In this document: one piece after another, positions 19,299 to 26,523 of the stretch
Position numbering within the stretch: position 1 is the stretch's first letter
How the letters are laid out: every line of letters starts with the position of its first letter
Assembly: GCF_025463825.1 (NCBI RefSeq)
Contig: NZ_JAODBG010000096.1
Coordinates: 1-47,630, forward strand
DNA length: 47,630 nt
Direction: 5' to 3'
Origin: Cryobacterium sp.
GTDB lineage: Bacteria > Actinomycetota > Actinomycetes > Actinomycetales > Microbacteriaceae
Program-made: the position numbers and the translations under genes
The notes under the pieces: generated by a model
The model's input: only the letters and a program-made list of their open reading frames with translations
Told to the model about the DNA's origin: nothing
The model's database searches: none

Positions 19299-20624
19299 AT
19301 GGATCTCCTCGCGCTTCTCTTCGGCCTCGTTCTCGGTGCAGTCCTCGGCGCGCTCGGAAGCGCCCTGCTCCTGCAGCGCCGTCGGTCGGCCACCCCGACC
19401 GGCGAGAACCCGGCGGTACTCGAAGCCCGGCACCAGGTGCTGCTGACCGAGACCCGCGCCCGGGAGGCCGCCGTGCAATCGCTGTTGCGGGAGGAACTCG
19501 CCTCGATGCAGGCCACCGCCGACGGGCTGCGCGACCAGATTGCTGAGCAGAAGCGGCAGTACCGGGACATCGTCGACCGGCAGCACGACGACCAGGCCGC
19601 CCGCACCGAGCGTGACCGGCAAGAGAGCCAGGTGCTGCAGGCCCTGGCCCCGGTGAAGGACGGCCTCGCGAACATGCAGCAGAAGGTCGCCGAGCTCGAG
19701 CTGCAGCGCAGCCTGCAGCACGGTGAGCTGACCGAACAGCTGCGCTCGGCCACGGAGTCCGAGGAGCGCCTGCGCAGCACCGCCGAGTCGCTCGCCTCGG
19801 CCCTGCGCGCCAACAACACCCGCGGTGTCTGGGGCGAGACCCAGCTGCGCAGTGTGGTGGAGGCGGCCGGGCTCATCGAGCGGGTCGACTTCGACGTGCA
19901 GTCCAGCATCCACTCCGACGCCGGCGCCGGCCGGCCCGACATGGTCGTGCACCTGCCCGGCGGCAAGAACATCGCCGTCGACGCCAAGGTTCCTTTCACC
20001 GCGTTCCTGGAGGCCAGCCAGATCCCCGCCACGGCCACCGGCGTCGACGGAGCCCAGCGTGCTGTCTTCATGAAAGCGCACGTGAAGGCGGTGCGTGACC
20101 ATGTCACGGCGCTGGGCAGCAAGGCCTACTGGCAGGGCCTTGACGCTTCCCCCGAACTCGTGATCGCGTTCATTCCCAGCGAGTCGTTGGTGTCTTCGGC
20201 GCTGGAAGCCGACCCGTCGCTGATGGAATTCGCGTTCAGTAAGCGCGTTGCCCTGGCGTCCCCCGTCACCCTGTGGTCGGTGCTGAAGACCGTGGCGTTC
20301 AGCTGGCAGCAGGACGTGCTCACGCACGACGCCCAGGTGCTCTTCGACCTCAGCCGGGAGCTGTACTCCCGGCTGGCCACCACGGCCACCCACATCGAGA
20401 AGCTCGGCCGTGCCATCGAGCGCACAGTCAAGGATTACAACGGTTTCGTCGGCTCGATGGAACGCCAGGTGCTGCCCACCGCCCGCAAGCTCAACGCTCT
20501 GAACGAATCGAAGGTGCTGGCCCCGCTGGTCGGAATCGAGGAGACCCCGCGCGAGCTGGTGGCCTACGAATTCGTGGCCGCCCTCGAAACCGACGCCCTC
20601 GAAGCGATCCCCACCCGCGACTGA
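19299..20624 (+). CDS. rmuC: DNA recombination protein RmuC
   Basis: A 441-residue protein with one N-terminal membrane anchor (LLALLFGLVLGAVLGALGS, residues 3-21), a long coiled-coil region (about 40-165, rich in Glu/Gln/Arg) and the RmuC nuclease-like domain. The latter shows RGVWGETQLRSVVEAAGLIE, PDMVVHLPGGKNIAVDAKVP and YWQGLDASPELVIAFIPSES. RmuC limits recombination between inverted repeats. The ATG at 19299 is the start immediately before the anchor; no clear Shine-Dalgarno is visible. It ends 40 bp from the convergent transporter gene; the spacer shows no obvious terminator. Confidence 0.93.
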   Translation: MDLLALLFGLVLGAVLGALGSALLLQRRRSATPTGENPAVLEARHQVLLTETRAREAAVQSLLREELASMQATADGLRDQIAEQKRQYRDIVDRQHDDQAARTERDRQESQVLQALAPVKDGLANMQQKVAELELQRSLQHGELTEQLRSATESEERLRSTAESLASALRANNTRGVWGETQLRSVVEAAGLIERVDFDVQSSIHSDAGAGRPDMVVHLPGGKNIAVDAKVPFTAFLEASQIPATATGVDGAQRAVFMKAHVKAVRDHVTALGSKAYWQGLDASPELVIAFIPSESLVSSALEADPSLMEFAFSKRVALASPVTLWSVLKTVAFSWQQDVLTHDAQVLFDLSRELYSRLATTATHIEKLGRAIERTVKDYNGFVGSMERQVLPTARKLNALNESKVLAPLVGIEETPRELVAYEFVAALETDALEAIPTRD

Positions 20625-20664
20625 CTCGCGTTCCGCTTCATCGAATGCCGCATCCACTTGCCGC

Positions 20665-21549
20665 CTACGGGATGGCGCGGGCCGTGCGTTCGAGGTCGGA
20701 CACCGGCTGGTCCCGCTGGGTGGCGATCGAGGCGCCGGCGGCCACGCACACGGCGAGAATCGCCAGCTGCTGCTGCACCAGCAGGCTCTCGCCCAGCACC
20801 AGCACGCCGAAGACCGCGCCGAAGACCGGGCCGAAGCTGGTGATGATCGCGTACAGGCGCGGGGTGATGCGTCGCAGGATGAAGGTGTCCAGCGTGTACG
20901 GGAACGCCGACGACAGCACGCCAACGGCCACGAGCAAGCCGACGATTCCCCAGTTCAACGTGGAGTAATCCACCGTGACCAGTGCCAGCGGAACGAGCAG
21001 CACCAGGCTGACCACGCTGGCGATGGTGATGCCCTCCAGGCCCGGCAGTTGCGTGGCCACTCGCCGGGTGAGCAGGATGTAGCCGGCCCAGGCGGCCGCC
21101 GCGGTGAGCGCCAGGGCGATGCCGAACGGGTCGAGCGTGCCATCCGACCACGTCAGCAGCAGCACCCCCGCGGCCGCGACGGCCGCGCAGATGAAGTCGA
21201 GGAAGCGTCGGGATGCCGCCAGCGCCACGGCAAACGGGCCCAGGAACTCGATCGTCGCGGCCACGCCAAGGCCGAGACGGGCGACCGACTCATAGAAGGT
21301 GAGGTTCATCACCGCAAGGACCACGCCGAGCAGCAACGCCGGCCAGAGCCGGGCCCAGGTGAACGTGACGAACTTCGGCCGGTAGAACGGCAACACGGTG
21401 ATGGCCATCACAAGCTGGCGCACGGCCACGACCACGGGTGAGCCGACCATCGGAATGAGCAGCCCGGCCAGGGACGACCCGTAGTTGATGGTCACTTCGG
21501 TGATGAGCTGGGCTCCGGCTCCGGTGAGGCGGTCACGCTGTGCTGTCAC
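20665..21549 (-). CDS. EamA/DMT-family exporter (RhtA-like)
   Basis: A 294-residue membrane protein with about ten hydrophobic segments in two EamA repeats. Examples are LLIPMVGSPVVVAVRQLVMA, LWPALLLGVVLAVMNLTFYE, GVAATIEFLGPFAVALAASR and TSFGPVFGAVFGVLVLGESL. It resembles RhtA-type drug/metabolite transporters that export threonine, homoserine or similar small metabolites; the substrate is not predictable. Start GTG 21549 (MTAQRDRLTG) with GGGGGAG just upstream. The 168 bp between this gene and the end of the Tad operon contains no feature I can name. Confidence 0.88.
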   Translation of the reverse strand: MTAQRDRLTGAGAQLITEVTINYGSSLAGLLIPMVGSPVVVAVRQLVMAITVLPFYRPKFVTFTWARLWPALLLGVVLAVMNLTFYESVARLGLGVAATIEFLGPFAVALAASRRFLDFICAAVAAAGVLLLTWSDGTLDPFGIALALTAAAAWAGYILLTRRVATQLPGLEGITIASVVSLVLLVPLALVTVDYSTLNWGIVGLLVAVGVLSSAFPYTLDTFILRRITPRLYAIITSFGPVFGAVFGVLVLGESLLVQQQLAILAVCVAAGASIATQRDQPVSDLERTARAIP

Positions 21550-21717
21550 TGTTCTCCCCCGCCGGCCGGATGCCGCACTCCGACGACACTACCGGCGATC
21601 AGTCGTCGACAGCGGCCGGACTCAACCCACCAAGCGCCCGAGCGACGCCGCGCGGTCCTCGATCTCAGCGACGCCGTCGAAGACCGCGCGCGGGATAGAC
21701 CAACAGCAGTATGCGGG

Positions 21718-22170
21718 TCAGTGGAACACCGACCGGGCGACCGCCGTCACCTCCACCGGCAGGCCGTCCGGAACGAACAGGGTGAGCACCGGCGGCCGCC
21801 ACCAGGCCTGCAGGGTTACCGTGGCGCTCTGGCCATCGACGGTGTCGGCGCGTGAGAGCACCAGGCCCTCGACGCCCGGATGCGGCGCCGCGGCCAGGTA
21901 GGCACTGGCCGCGGCGCGGATCTCCGGGCTGGTCAGCGCGGCATGCAGCTCGCCGGCGTCGACCGCGACGGCGTCGAGCGGGAACGATTCGGCGCCCGCG
22001 AGCGCCGCACCGTCCGCCAGGGTGAAAAGCTTCTTCCGTTCGAGGTACAGGCTGGTCGCGGCGACCACGATCAGCACCACGAGCAGCGCCAGGAACCCGT
22101 AGAAGATCGTCAGGAGCAGGGTGGTCCCTTCCTCGCCGTGGGGCCTGCCGCGTACCGCTGCCGGTTGCAT
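21718..22170 (-). CDS. TadG-like pilus assembly protein (Rv3654c type)
   Basis: A 150-residue protein, last in the Tad operon. After a short basic start comes one membrane segment (about residues 18-42, LLLTIFYGFLALLVVLIVVA) and then ERKKLFTLADGAALAGAESF, the hallmark of Tad/Rv3654c-like proteins. The outer domain is Ala-rich. Unlike the two upstream pseudopilins it lacks a Glu five residues after the Gly of a prepilin-type site (GEEGTTLLLT), so it is probably not processed. An eight-base gap to the upstream TadE gene supports co-transcription. Confidence 0.82.
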   Translation of the reverse strand: MQPAAVRGRPHGEEGTTLLLTIFYGFLALLVVLIVVAATSLYLERKKLFTLADGAALAGAESFPLDAVAVDAGELHAALTSPEIRAAASAYLAAAPHPGVEGLVLSRADTVDGQSATVTLQAWWRPPVLTLFVPDGLPVEVTAVARSVFH

Positions 22171-22178
22171 CCGTATCC

Positions 22179-22655
22179 TCAGCCCTCGTGCCAGAATCTG
22201 GACACGGTCTGGGTCGCCGAAGCCTGGAGCGGGATGCTGCCGGCGTGCGAATGGGTGAGCACGGTGGGCACGAACGGCAGGGCCACCTGCACGCGCACCG
22301 TCACGGTGACCACCGTGCGACGGGACAGGCAGACGCGGCCGCCCGCGCAGCCGATGCTCACCTGAGCGGTGGCCGCGTCGATGCCGTAGTCGGCCAGGCC
22401 GACCAGGACCGCCCGTTCGGCGCGGGCCTCGGCTTCGGCCGGGGTCGGCGCCAGTACGTATACGCGCGCCGCCTGCCGGGCCGCACCCTCCACCGCGAAG
22501 GCGCCACCCTGCAGCACCGACATCGCCAGCACCAGGTACACCAGCGGTACCAACAGGATCAGCCCGACCGTGATGAACTCAAGCGACGCGGATCCCGACT
22601 CGCCGGCGAGCGCCGCCCGCCATTCACTCGGTCGCCAACCCCTCGACGGCGGCAT
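22179..22655 (-). CDS. TadE-family pseudopilin (second)
   Basis: A 158-residue pseudopilin. The processing-type motif GESG/SASLEF has Glu at +5 and is followed by one membrane helix (ITVGLILLVPLVYLVLAM), then the TadE segment VEGAARQAARVYVLAPTPAE. A disulfide may form in IGCAGGRVCLS. The start ATG 22655 lies 32 bases inside the upstream gene; this long overlap is supported by GGAGG and GAGG just before the ATG. It is expected to be a minor pilin in the inner membrane and pilus base. Confidence 0.85.
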   Translation of the reverse strand: MPPSRGWRPSEWRAALAGESGSASLEFITVGLILLVPLVYLVLAMSVLQGGAFAVEGAARQAARVYVLAPTPAEAEARAERAVLVGLADYGIDAATAQVSIGCAGGRVCLSRRTVVTVTVRVQVALPFVPTVLTHSHAGSIPLQASATQTVSRFWHEG

Positions 22656-23034
22656 GCCCCTCCACCTCCAACCCGCGGCTCATGCCCAGCAGGCCGAACA
22701 GCGGCAGCGGCGCCACGACCCGGACCCGCACGCCGGGCTGCCCGGCCACGTCCACGTAGCTGGCCGAGACGTCCACGGCATACGCCGGCCCGAGCGCTGA
22801 CGTGATCAGGTCTCGGCTGCGGGTGGCGCCCTGGTCGAGTCCGCTGTCGGCCAGCGCAGCGTACCGCGCCCCCTCGGCGGCGGCATCCAGCACGGTGTTG
22901 CGGATGTGCAGCGCCAGCGCCAGCTGCAGCACGGCCAGGGTGAGCGCGGTCAGGAGGGCGGCCACCATCACGAATTCGGACAATACCGAGCCTCGTTCGG
23001 AGTCGCCCGGCGGCCAGCGCCAGCACCGCATCAT
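22624..23034 (-). CDS. TadE-family pseudopilin (first)
   Basis: A 136-residue minor pilin. SERG/SVLSEF gives a prepilin-peptidase-type site with Glu at +5, followed by a membrane helix (MVAALLTALTLAVLQLALAL) and the TadE signature NTVLDAAAEGARYAALAD. The C-terminal half (YVDVAGQPGVRVRVVAPLPL) is beta-rich. Two adjacent ATG codons (MM) can start it; it begins six bases after the pilin-like gene stops. Its 3' end overlaps the second TadE gene by 32 bases. Confidence 0.85.
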   Translation of the reverse strand: MMRCWRWPPGDSERGSVLSEFVMVAALLTALTLAVLQLALALHIRNTVLDAAAEGARYAALADSGLDQGATRSRDLITSALGPAYAVDVSASYVDVAGQPGVRVRVVAPLPLFGLLGMSRGLEVEGHAAVEGLATE

Positions 23035-23040
23035 GGCACG

Positions 23041-23226
23041 CTAGATGCCGCTGACTCGGTCGATGGCCTGCTCGAAAATGCCGCTGAGGGCGGGCCCGGC
23101 CAGCCCCCAGATGATCATGACGAGCCCGGCCGTCATCAGGGTGATCAGTACCCACCCCGGCACGTCCCCCCTCGCGTCGTGCAGCCCGGCGCGGATACGG
23201 TCCAGCAACTGAATGATGAGACTCAC
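23041..23226 (-). CDS. Flp/pilin-like small membrane peptide of the Tad locus
   Basis: A 61-residue peptide with an amphipathic start (MSLIIQLLDRIRAGLHDARG) and one strong hydrophobic helix (WVLITLMTAGLVMIIWGLAG), ending FEQAIDRVSGI. It holds the usual Flp pilin position between tadC and the TadE genes and closely resembles the small GDVPGWVLITLMTAG proteins found in actinobacterial Tad loci. It lacks the Glu at +5 that typical Flp pilins have after the cleavage Gly, so whether it forms the main fibre is uncertain. Confidence 0.78.
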   Translation of the reverse strand: MSLIIQLLDRIRAGLHDARGDVPGWVLITLMTAGLVMIIWGLAGPALSGIFEQAIDRVSGI

Positions 23227-23276
23227 GGTGTCCTGCTTTCTCCTGGATGGTGCACGGCTGATGCGGTTGTCTAGCC

Positions 23277-24212
23277 CTAGAAACCGGCCTGCAGCACGAA
23301 CAGGCCGGGAAAGATCGCGAACACGATGGTCATCGGCAGGATCAGGAACACCAGCGGCACCATCATCGCCACCTCCTTTTTCCCCGCCACCTCGAGCAGA
23401 TGGCGTTTGGCTTCCTCCCGACCGTCCTGCGCCTGCGCCCGCAGCACTTCGGCGAGCGGAGAGCCGCGGTCGATCGCGCCGACCACCTGGTCGACGAACC
23501 GGGTCAGCGAGGTCAGGCGCATCCGGCGGGACAGTTCCGTGAGGGCGGTGGGAACGGACACGCCGGCGTGCACGTCACCGATCACCCCGGCGAACTCCCG
23601 GGACAATTCCCCTGACGTGCTCCGAGCGACTCGGCGCAGGGCGTCGAGGATGCCTTCCCCGGCGGCGAGGGACAGGGTGAGGAACTCGAGGATGGTGGGC
23701 AGTTCGCTGTCCATGCGGGCCAGTCGGGCCGTCGCGGCCCGCGTGAGCCGTAGGTCCCGCAGCACCACGCCGGCCGCCGCCGCCAGGCCGGGAGCCGCAA
23801 TCTGCACGACCAGTGGCCACGCCCGGCCCACCGGCGTGCCGAGCACAGTGAGCAGGCCGGCGGCCAGGCCCAGCAGCCCCCACACGAGCTGCTCGGCGCG
23901 GAACGCCTCAACGGTGCGGGTGGAGCCGGACTGGTGCAGCCTCCGGGCAACAACGTCCGCGCCGCCGAGCAGACCGGCGAGGGTGTGAACCAGCGCTTCG
24001 AACACCGGCGAGAACAGGGTGCCGAGCACGGGGATCGGGTCGACCGAGCGGCGGCCGACCACCACCCGGGCCTCCGCCGAGACGTCCAGCAGGTAGGGCG
24101 CCAGCCGGTTCACGACCCGGGGGCGGCTCAGCCGCGGGACCAGGCTCACCAGCGACCAGAGGCCGATGCCCAGCACCGAACCGAAGAAGGCGCCCCAGGC
24201 GGAGGCGGTCAC
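23277..24212 (-). CDS. tadC: Tad pilus inner-membrane protein TadC (T2SS F family)
   Basis: A 311-residue type II secretion F-domain protein. It has an N-terminal membrane region (WGAFFGSVLGIGLWSLVSLV), central helices around LVWGLLGLAAGLLTVLGTPV, and the F-domain proper with LPTILEFLTLSLAAGEGILD, FADGVISVP-type spacing and FVDQVVGAIDRGSPLAEVLR. It ends with two hydrophobic segments (VAMMVPLVFLILPMTIVFAI). It forms the platform with TadB. Start GTG 24212 overlaps the tadB stop by four bases (GTGA), so an in-frame extension beyond 24212 is not needed. A 50 bp gap follows before the pilin-like peptide. Confidence 0.88.
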   Translation of the reverse strand: MTASAWGAFFGSVLGIGLWSLVSLVPRLSRPRVVNRLAPYLLDVSAEARVVVGRRSVDPIPVLGTLFSPVFEALVHTLAGLLGGADVVARRLHQSGSTRTVEAFRAEQLVWGLLGLAAGLLTVLGTPVGRAWPLVVQIAAPGLAAAAGVVLRDLRLTRAATARLARMDSELPTILEFLTLSLAAGEGILDALRRVARSTSGELSREFAGVIGDVHAGVSVPTALTELSRRMRLTSLTRFVDQVVGAIDRGSPLAEVLRAQAQDGREEAKRHLLEVAGKKEVAMMVPLVFLILPMTIVFAIFPGLFVLQAGF

Positions 24213-25069
24213 CGGAACCACCGGCGTTCCTCGGGCAGGCGCCCCAGGGCGAGCATCACCCGGTAGGCCAGCACCGACACCGTGAGGCCGCCGAGGATCA
24301 CGACGGTGCCGGCTGCCGTGTTGAAGGCCTGCGCGGCCTCGGGCCGGGAACTGATCAGCACCAGAACTATCCACGGCGCCGCCACCCCCAGCCGGGCGGC
24401 GTTGACCACCCAGGACTGCTTGGCCTCGACCTCGGCGCGCACCGCGGCGTCCTGCCGCAGCCAGCTGGACAGGCTGCGCAGCACCACGGTGAGGTCGCTG
24501 CCGCCCACCTCCCTGGCCATCCGGAGGGTCTCGAGCAGCCGGTCCGCGAACGGGTCCGCGAGGGATGCCTTGAGCCGGTCGACGCTGTACCCGAAGTTGC
24601 CGGTGGCGCGGTACTCCCACTCGAACTCCGCGAAGGCGGTGCGGGTGACCACCGGCCCGGCCTGGGACAGGCTGCTCACGGCATCGGGCAGCGCCAGGCC
24701 GGAGCGCACCGCCGAGACCAGGTGGTCGACCACGTCCGGCCACACGGCCCGGTTGAGCCGGCGCCGCGCCCTGGCCCGCCAGAGCACGATCAGCGTCGGC
24801 AGGATCAGCCAGACCAGCCCGGCGACCACGGTGAGCGCCCGCACGCCCAGCACCGCCTCGGCGAGCGCGGCGGCGGCCACGGCGAGCACCCCCGAGATGG
24901 TGGCGAAGACAGACAGCGGCAGGGTGCCGAAACCGGCCTGGGCCAGGCGGGCCCGCCACCCCGCGAGCAGCGGACTGCCTCTGCTGCCGGATCGGGTCGC
25001 CGGCCAGAACAGCGGAGCGCTGAGCAGCACCAGGCCGGCGCCGAGCAGGCTGCCCAACAGCAGGATCAT
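24209..25069 (-). CDS. tadB: Tad pilus inner-membrane protein TadB (T2SS F family)
   Basis: A 286-residue F-domain membrane protein, partner of TadC. It opens with a membrane segment (MILLLGSLLGAGLVLLSAPL), has a second pair around LTVVAGLVWLILPTLIVLWR, the cytoplasmic F-domain (WPDVVDHLVSAVRSGLALPD, REVGGSDLTVVLRSLSSWLR) and a C-terminal pair (ARLGVAAPWIVLVLISSRPE, TVVILGGLTVSVLAYRVMLA). ATG 25069 overlaps the tadA stop (ATGA), and the gene's own stop overlaps the tadC start, so the three genes are translationally coupled. Confidence 0.88.
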   Translation of the reverse strand: MILLLGSLLGAGLVLLSAPLFWPATRSGSRGSPLLAGWRARLAQAGFGTLPLSVFATISGVLAVAAAALAEAVLGVRALTVVAGLVWLILPTLIVLWRARARRRLNRAVWPDVVDHLVSAVRSGLALPDAVSSLSQAGPVVTRTAFAEFEWEYRATGNFGYSVDRLKASLADPFADRLLETLRMAREVGGSDLTVVLRSLSSWLRQDAAVRAEVEAKQSWVVNAARLGVAAPWIVLVLISSRPEAAQAFNTAAGTVVILGGLTVSVLAYRVMLALGRLPEERRWFR

Positions 25070-26298
25070 GCCGATCCCCTCCGCAATACCCCGACCGGGT
25101 CCAGGCCGGCGGCCCGGAACTTGGCGAGCTTGGTGGGGAAACCTCCGGTGTGTTCGAGCACGCCGTCCTTCATCAGGAACAGCGGGCTGGCCTCGATCGT
25201 GGCGCCGGTCAACTGCCCGCTCGGCGCGATGATCTCGGTCACCCGCCGACGCCCATGGCGGTCGATTCCGCAATGCACGACGATGTCGATGCACCCCGCA
25301 ACGGTGGGTAGCACGAACGACGAGTCGATGTTGCGCCCGGCCAGCAGGGGCAGCGTCGACAGCTTGCGGAGGGCGTCCCTGGCGCTGTTGGCGTGGATCG
25401 AACACATGCCGGGCAGTCCGCTGTTCAGCGCGATGAGCAGATCGAGGCTTTCCGCCTCGCGCACCTCCCCCACCACCAACCGGTCGGGCCGCATCCGCAG
25501 CGATTCCTTGATCAGCCGGCGCAGGGTGATCTCGCCCGCGCCCTCCAGGCTCGGCTGCCGGCACTGCATCGCCACCACGTCACGGGCCCCCACGCTCAGC
25601 TCGAAGGTCTCCTCCACGGTGACGATCCGTTCGGTGCGGCGGGTGGCCGCCAGCAAGGCGTTGAGCATCGTGGTCTTGCCGGTGTGGGTGGCGCCGGAGA
25701 CCAGGATGTTCTGGCCGCCACGCACGCACACTCGGAGGAAGTCGGCGGCCGGCTGGGTGAGCGCGCCCAGGGCGACGAGTTGGGTGAGGTCGCGGATGCG
25801 GCGGGTGAATTTACGTACGTTGACCGCCCAGTGCTTCTGCGTGATGTCCGGAATCACCACGTGCAGCCGGGACCCGTCGGGCAGCGACGCGTCCACGAAC
25901 GGGGAAGACAGGTCGACCCGGCGGCCGGAGGCCTGCAGCATCCGCTCGACCAGGTCGCGCACCTCCCGCTCGGTGAGCACCATGGTCGTCAACTCCGGCA
26001 CCCCGTCCCTGGCGACGAAGACCCGGCTCGGTGAGTTGATCCAGATCTCCTCGATCTCGGGGTCGTCAAGAAACGGCTGCAGGGCGCCGAAACCGGTCAG
26101 GGCGGCGACGACCTCCCTCGCGGCCTGGAACTCGTCGGCGAGAAGCGGCATCGACCCGCCGAGCGCTCGTTCGCTGTAGCGACGCACCTCATCGCGCACG
26201 TACTGGTCGGCCAGGCCGGCATCCCCGCCGAGGTCGGCACCGTCCCGGCGCACGCGCAGCCGCACCTGCTCGGTGATGATGCGCACGGCCTCACTCAT
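25066..26298 (-). CDS. tadA: Tad pilus assembly ATPase TadA (CpaF family)
   Basis: A 410-residue secretion ATPase that powers pilus assembly, first gene of the Tad operon. An N-terminal helical domain (about 1-100) is followed by the RecA-like core: SSPFVDASLPDGSRLHVVIP, Walker A GATHTGKTTMLNALL, Asp box RIVTVEETFELS, Walker B RPDRLVVGEVREAES and the His box PGMCSIHANSARDAL. The ATG at 26298 (MSEAVRIITEQ) has AGGA about eight bases upstream; an upstream in-frame extension would add 50 residues of no family character. The cluster has no recognisable tadZ/ssd or prepilin peptidase, which must be elsewhere if the pilus is functional. Confidence 0.92.
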   Translation of the reverse strand: MSEAVRIITEQVRLRVRRDGADLGGDAGLADQYVRDEVRRYSERALGGSMPLLADEFQAAREVVAALTGFGALQPFLDDPEIEEIWINSPSRVFVARDGVPELTTMVLTEREVRDLVERMLQASGRRVDLSSPFVDASLPDGSRLHVVIPDITQKHWAVNVRKFTRRIRDLTQLVALGALTQPAADFLRVCVRGGQNILVSGATHTGKTTMLNALLAATRRTERIVTVEETFELSVGARDVVAMQCRQPSLEGAGEITLRRLIKESLRMRPDRLVVGEVREAESLDLLIALNSGLPGMCSIHANSARDALRKLSTLPLLAGRNIDSSFVLPTVAGCIDIVVHCGIDRHGRRRVTEIIAPSGQLTGATIEASPLFLMKDGVLEHTGGFPTKLAKFRAAGLDPVGVLRRGSA

Positions 26299-26476
26299 GA
26301 AAGGAATCCTGCCCCGCGGGTCCGTCGGCGCGTGCGAGTTATCCACAGGCAGAACGGCGCCGCCGGGCACCGGGTGTCCGGGCGACGGCAACGGAAAAAC
26401 TCGCTTTCGCCGAAATGTGCAATTAACAAACGCGAAACGGGGGCGCAACCGCCGTGAACCAGCATGAAACCTGTAC

Positions 26477-26504
26477 CTGTCAATCGACAGATATTGGATA
26501 TCTG
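26477..26504. promoter_or_regulatory. Two overlapping palindromes, candidate TetR operator
   Basis: Two perfect inverted repeats overlap by three bases just before the nitrogen operon. The first is CTGTC-AATC-GACAG (26477-26490) and the second CAGATAT-TGG-ATATCTG (26488-26504). They end 19 bases before the permease ATG at 26524, so a bound dimer would block transcription or translation initiation. The TetR gene at the far end of the same operon is the obvious candidate ligand sensor. The rest of the 225 bp divergent region holds one TTATCCACA and no riboswitch I can recognise. Confidence 0.5.
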
Positions 26505-26523
26505 CTCGCGGAAGGCCACCTCA

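Noticed and set aside
26339..26347. Perfect DnaA box TTATCCACA as sign of a replication origin
   Set aside because: Only one copy is seen, with no AT-rich unwinding region and no dnaA/dnaN neighbours.
26299..26523. Guanidine riboswitch (ykkC class I, II or III) ahead of the nitrogen operon
   Set aside because: I looked for the conserved segments of the known guanidine riboswitch classes and did not recognise them; only the two palindromes stand out. A covariance-model search would be decisive.
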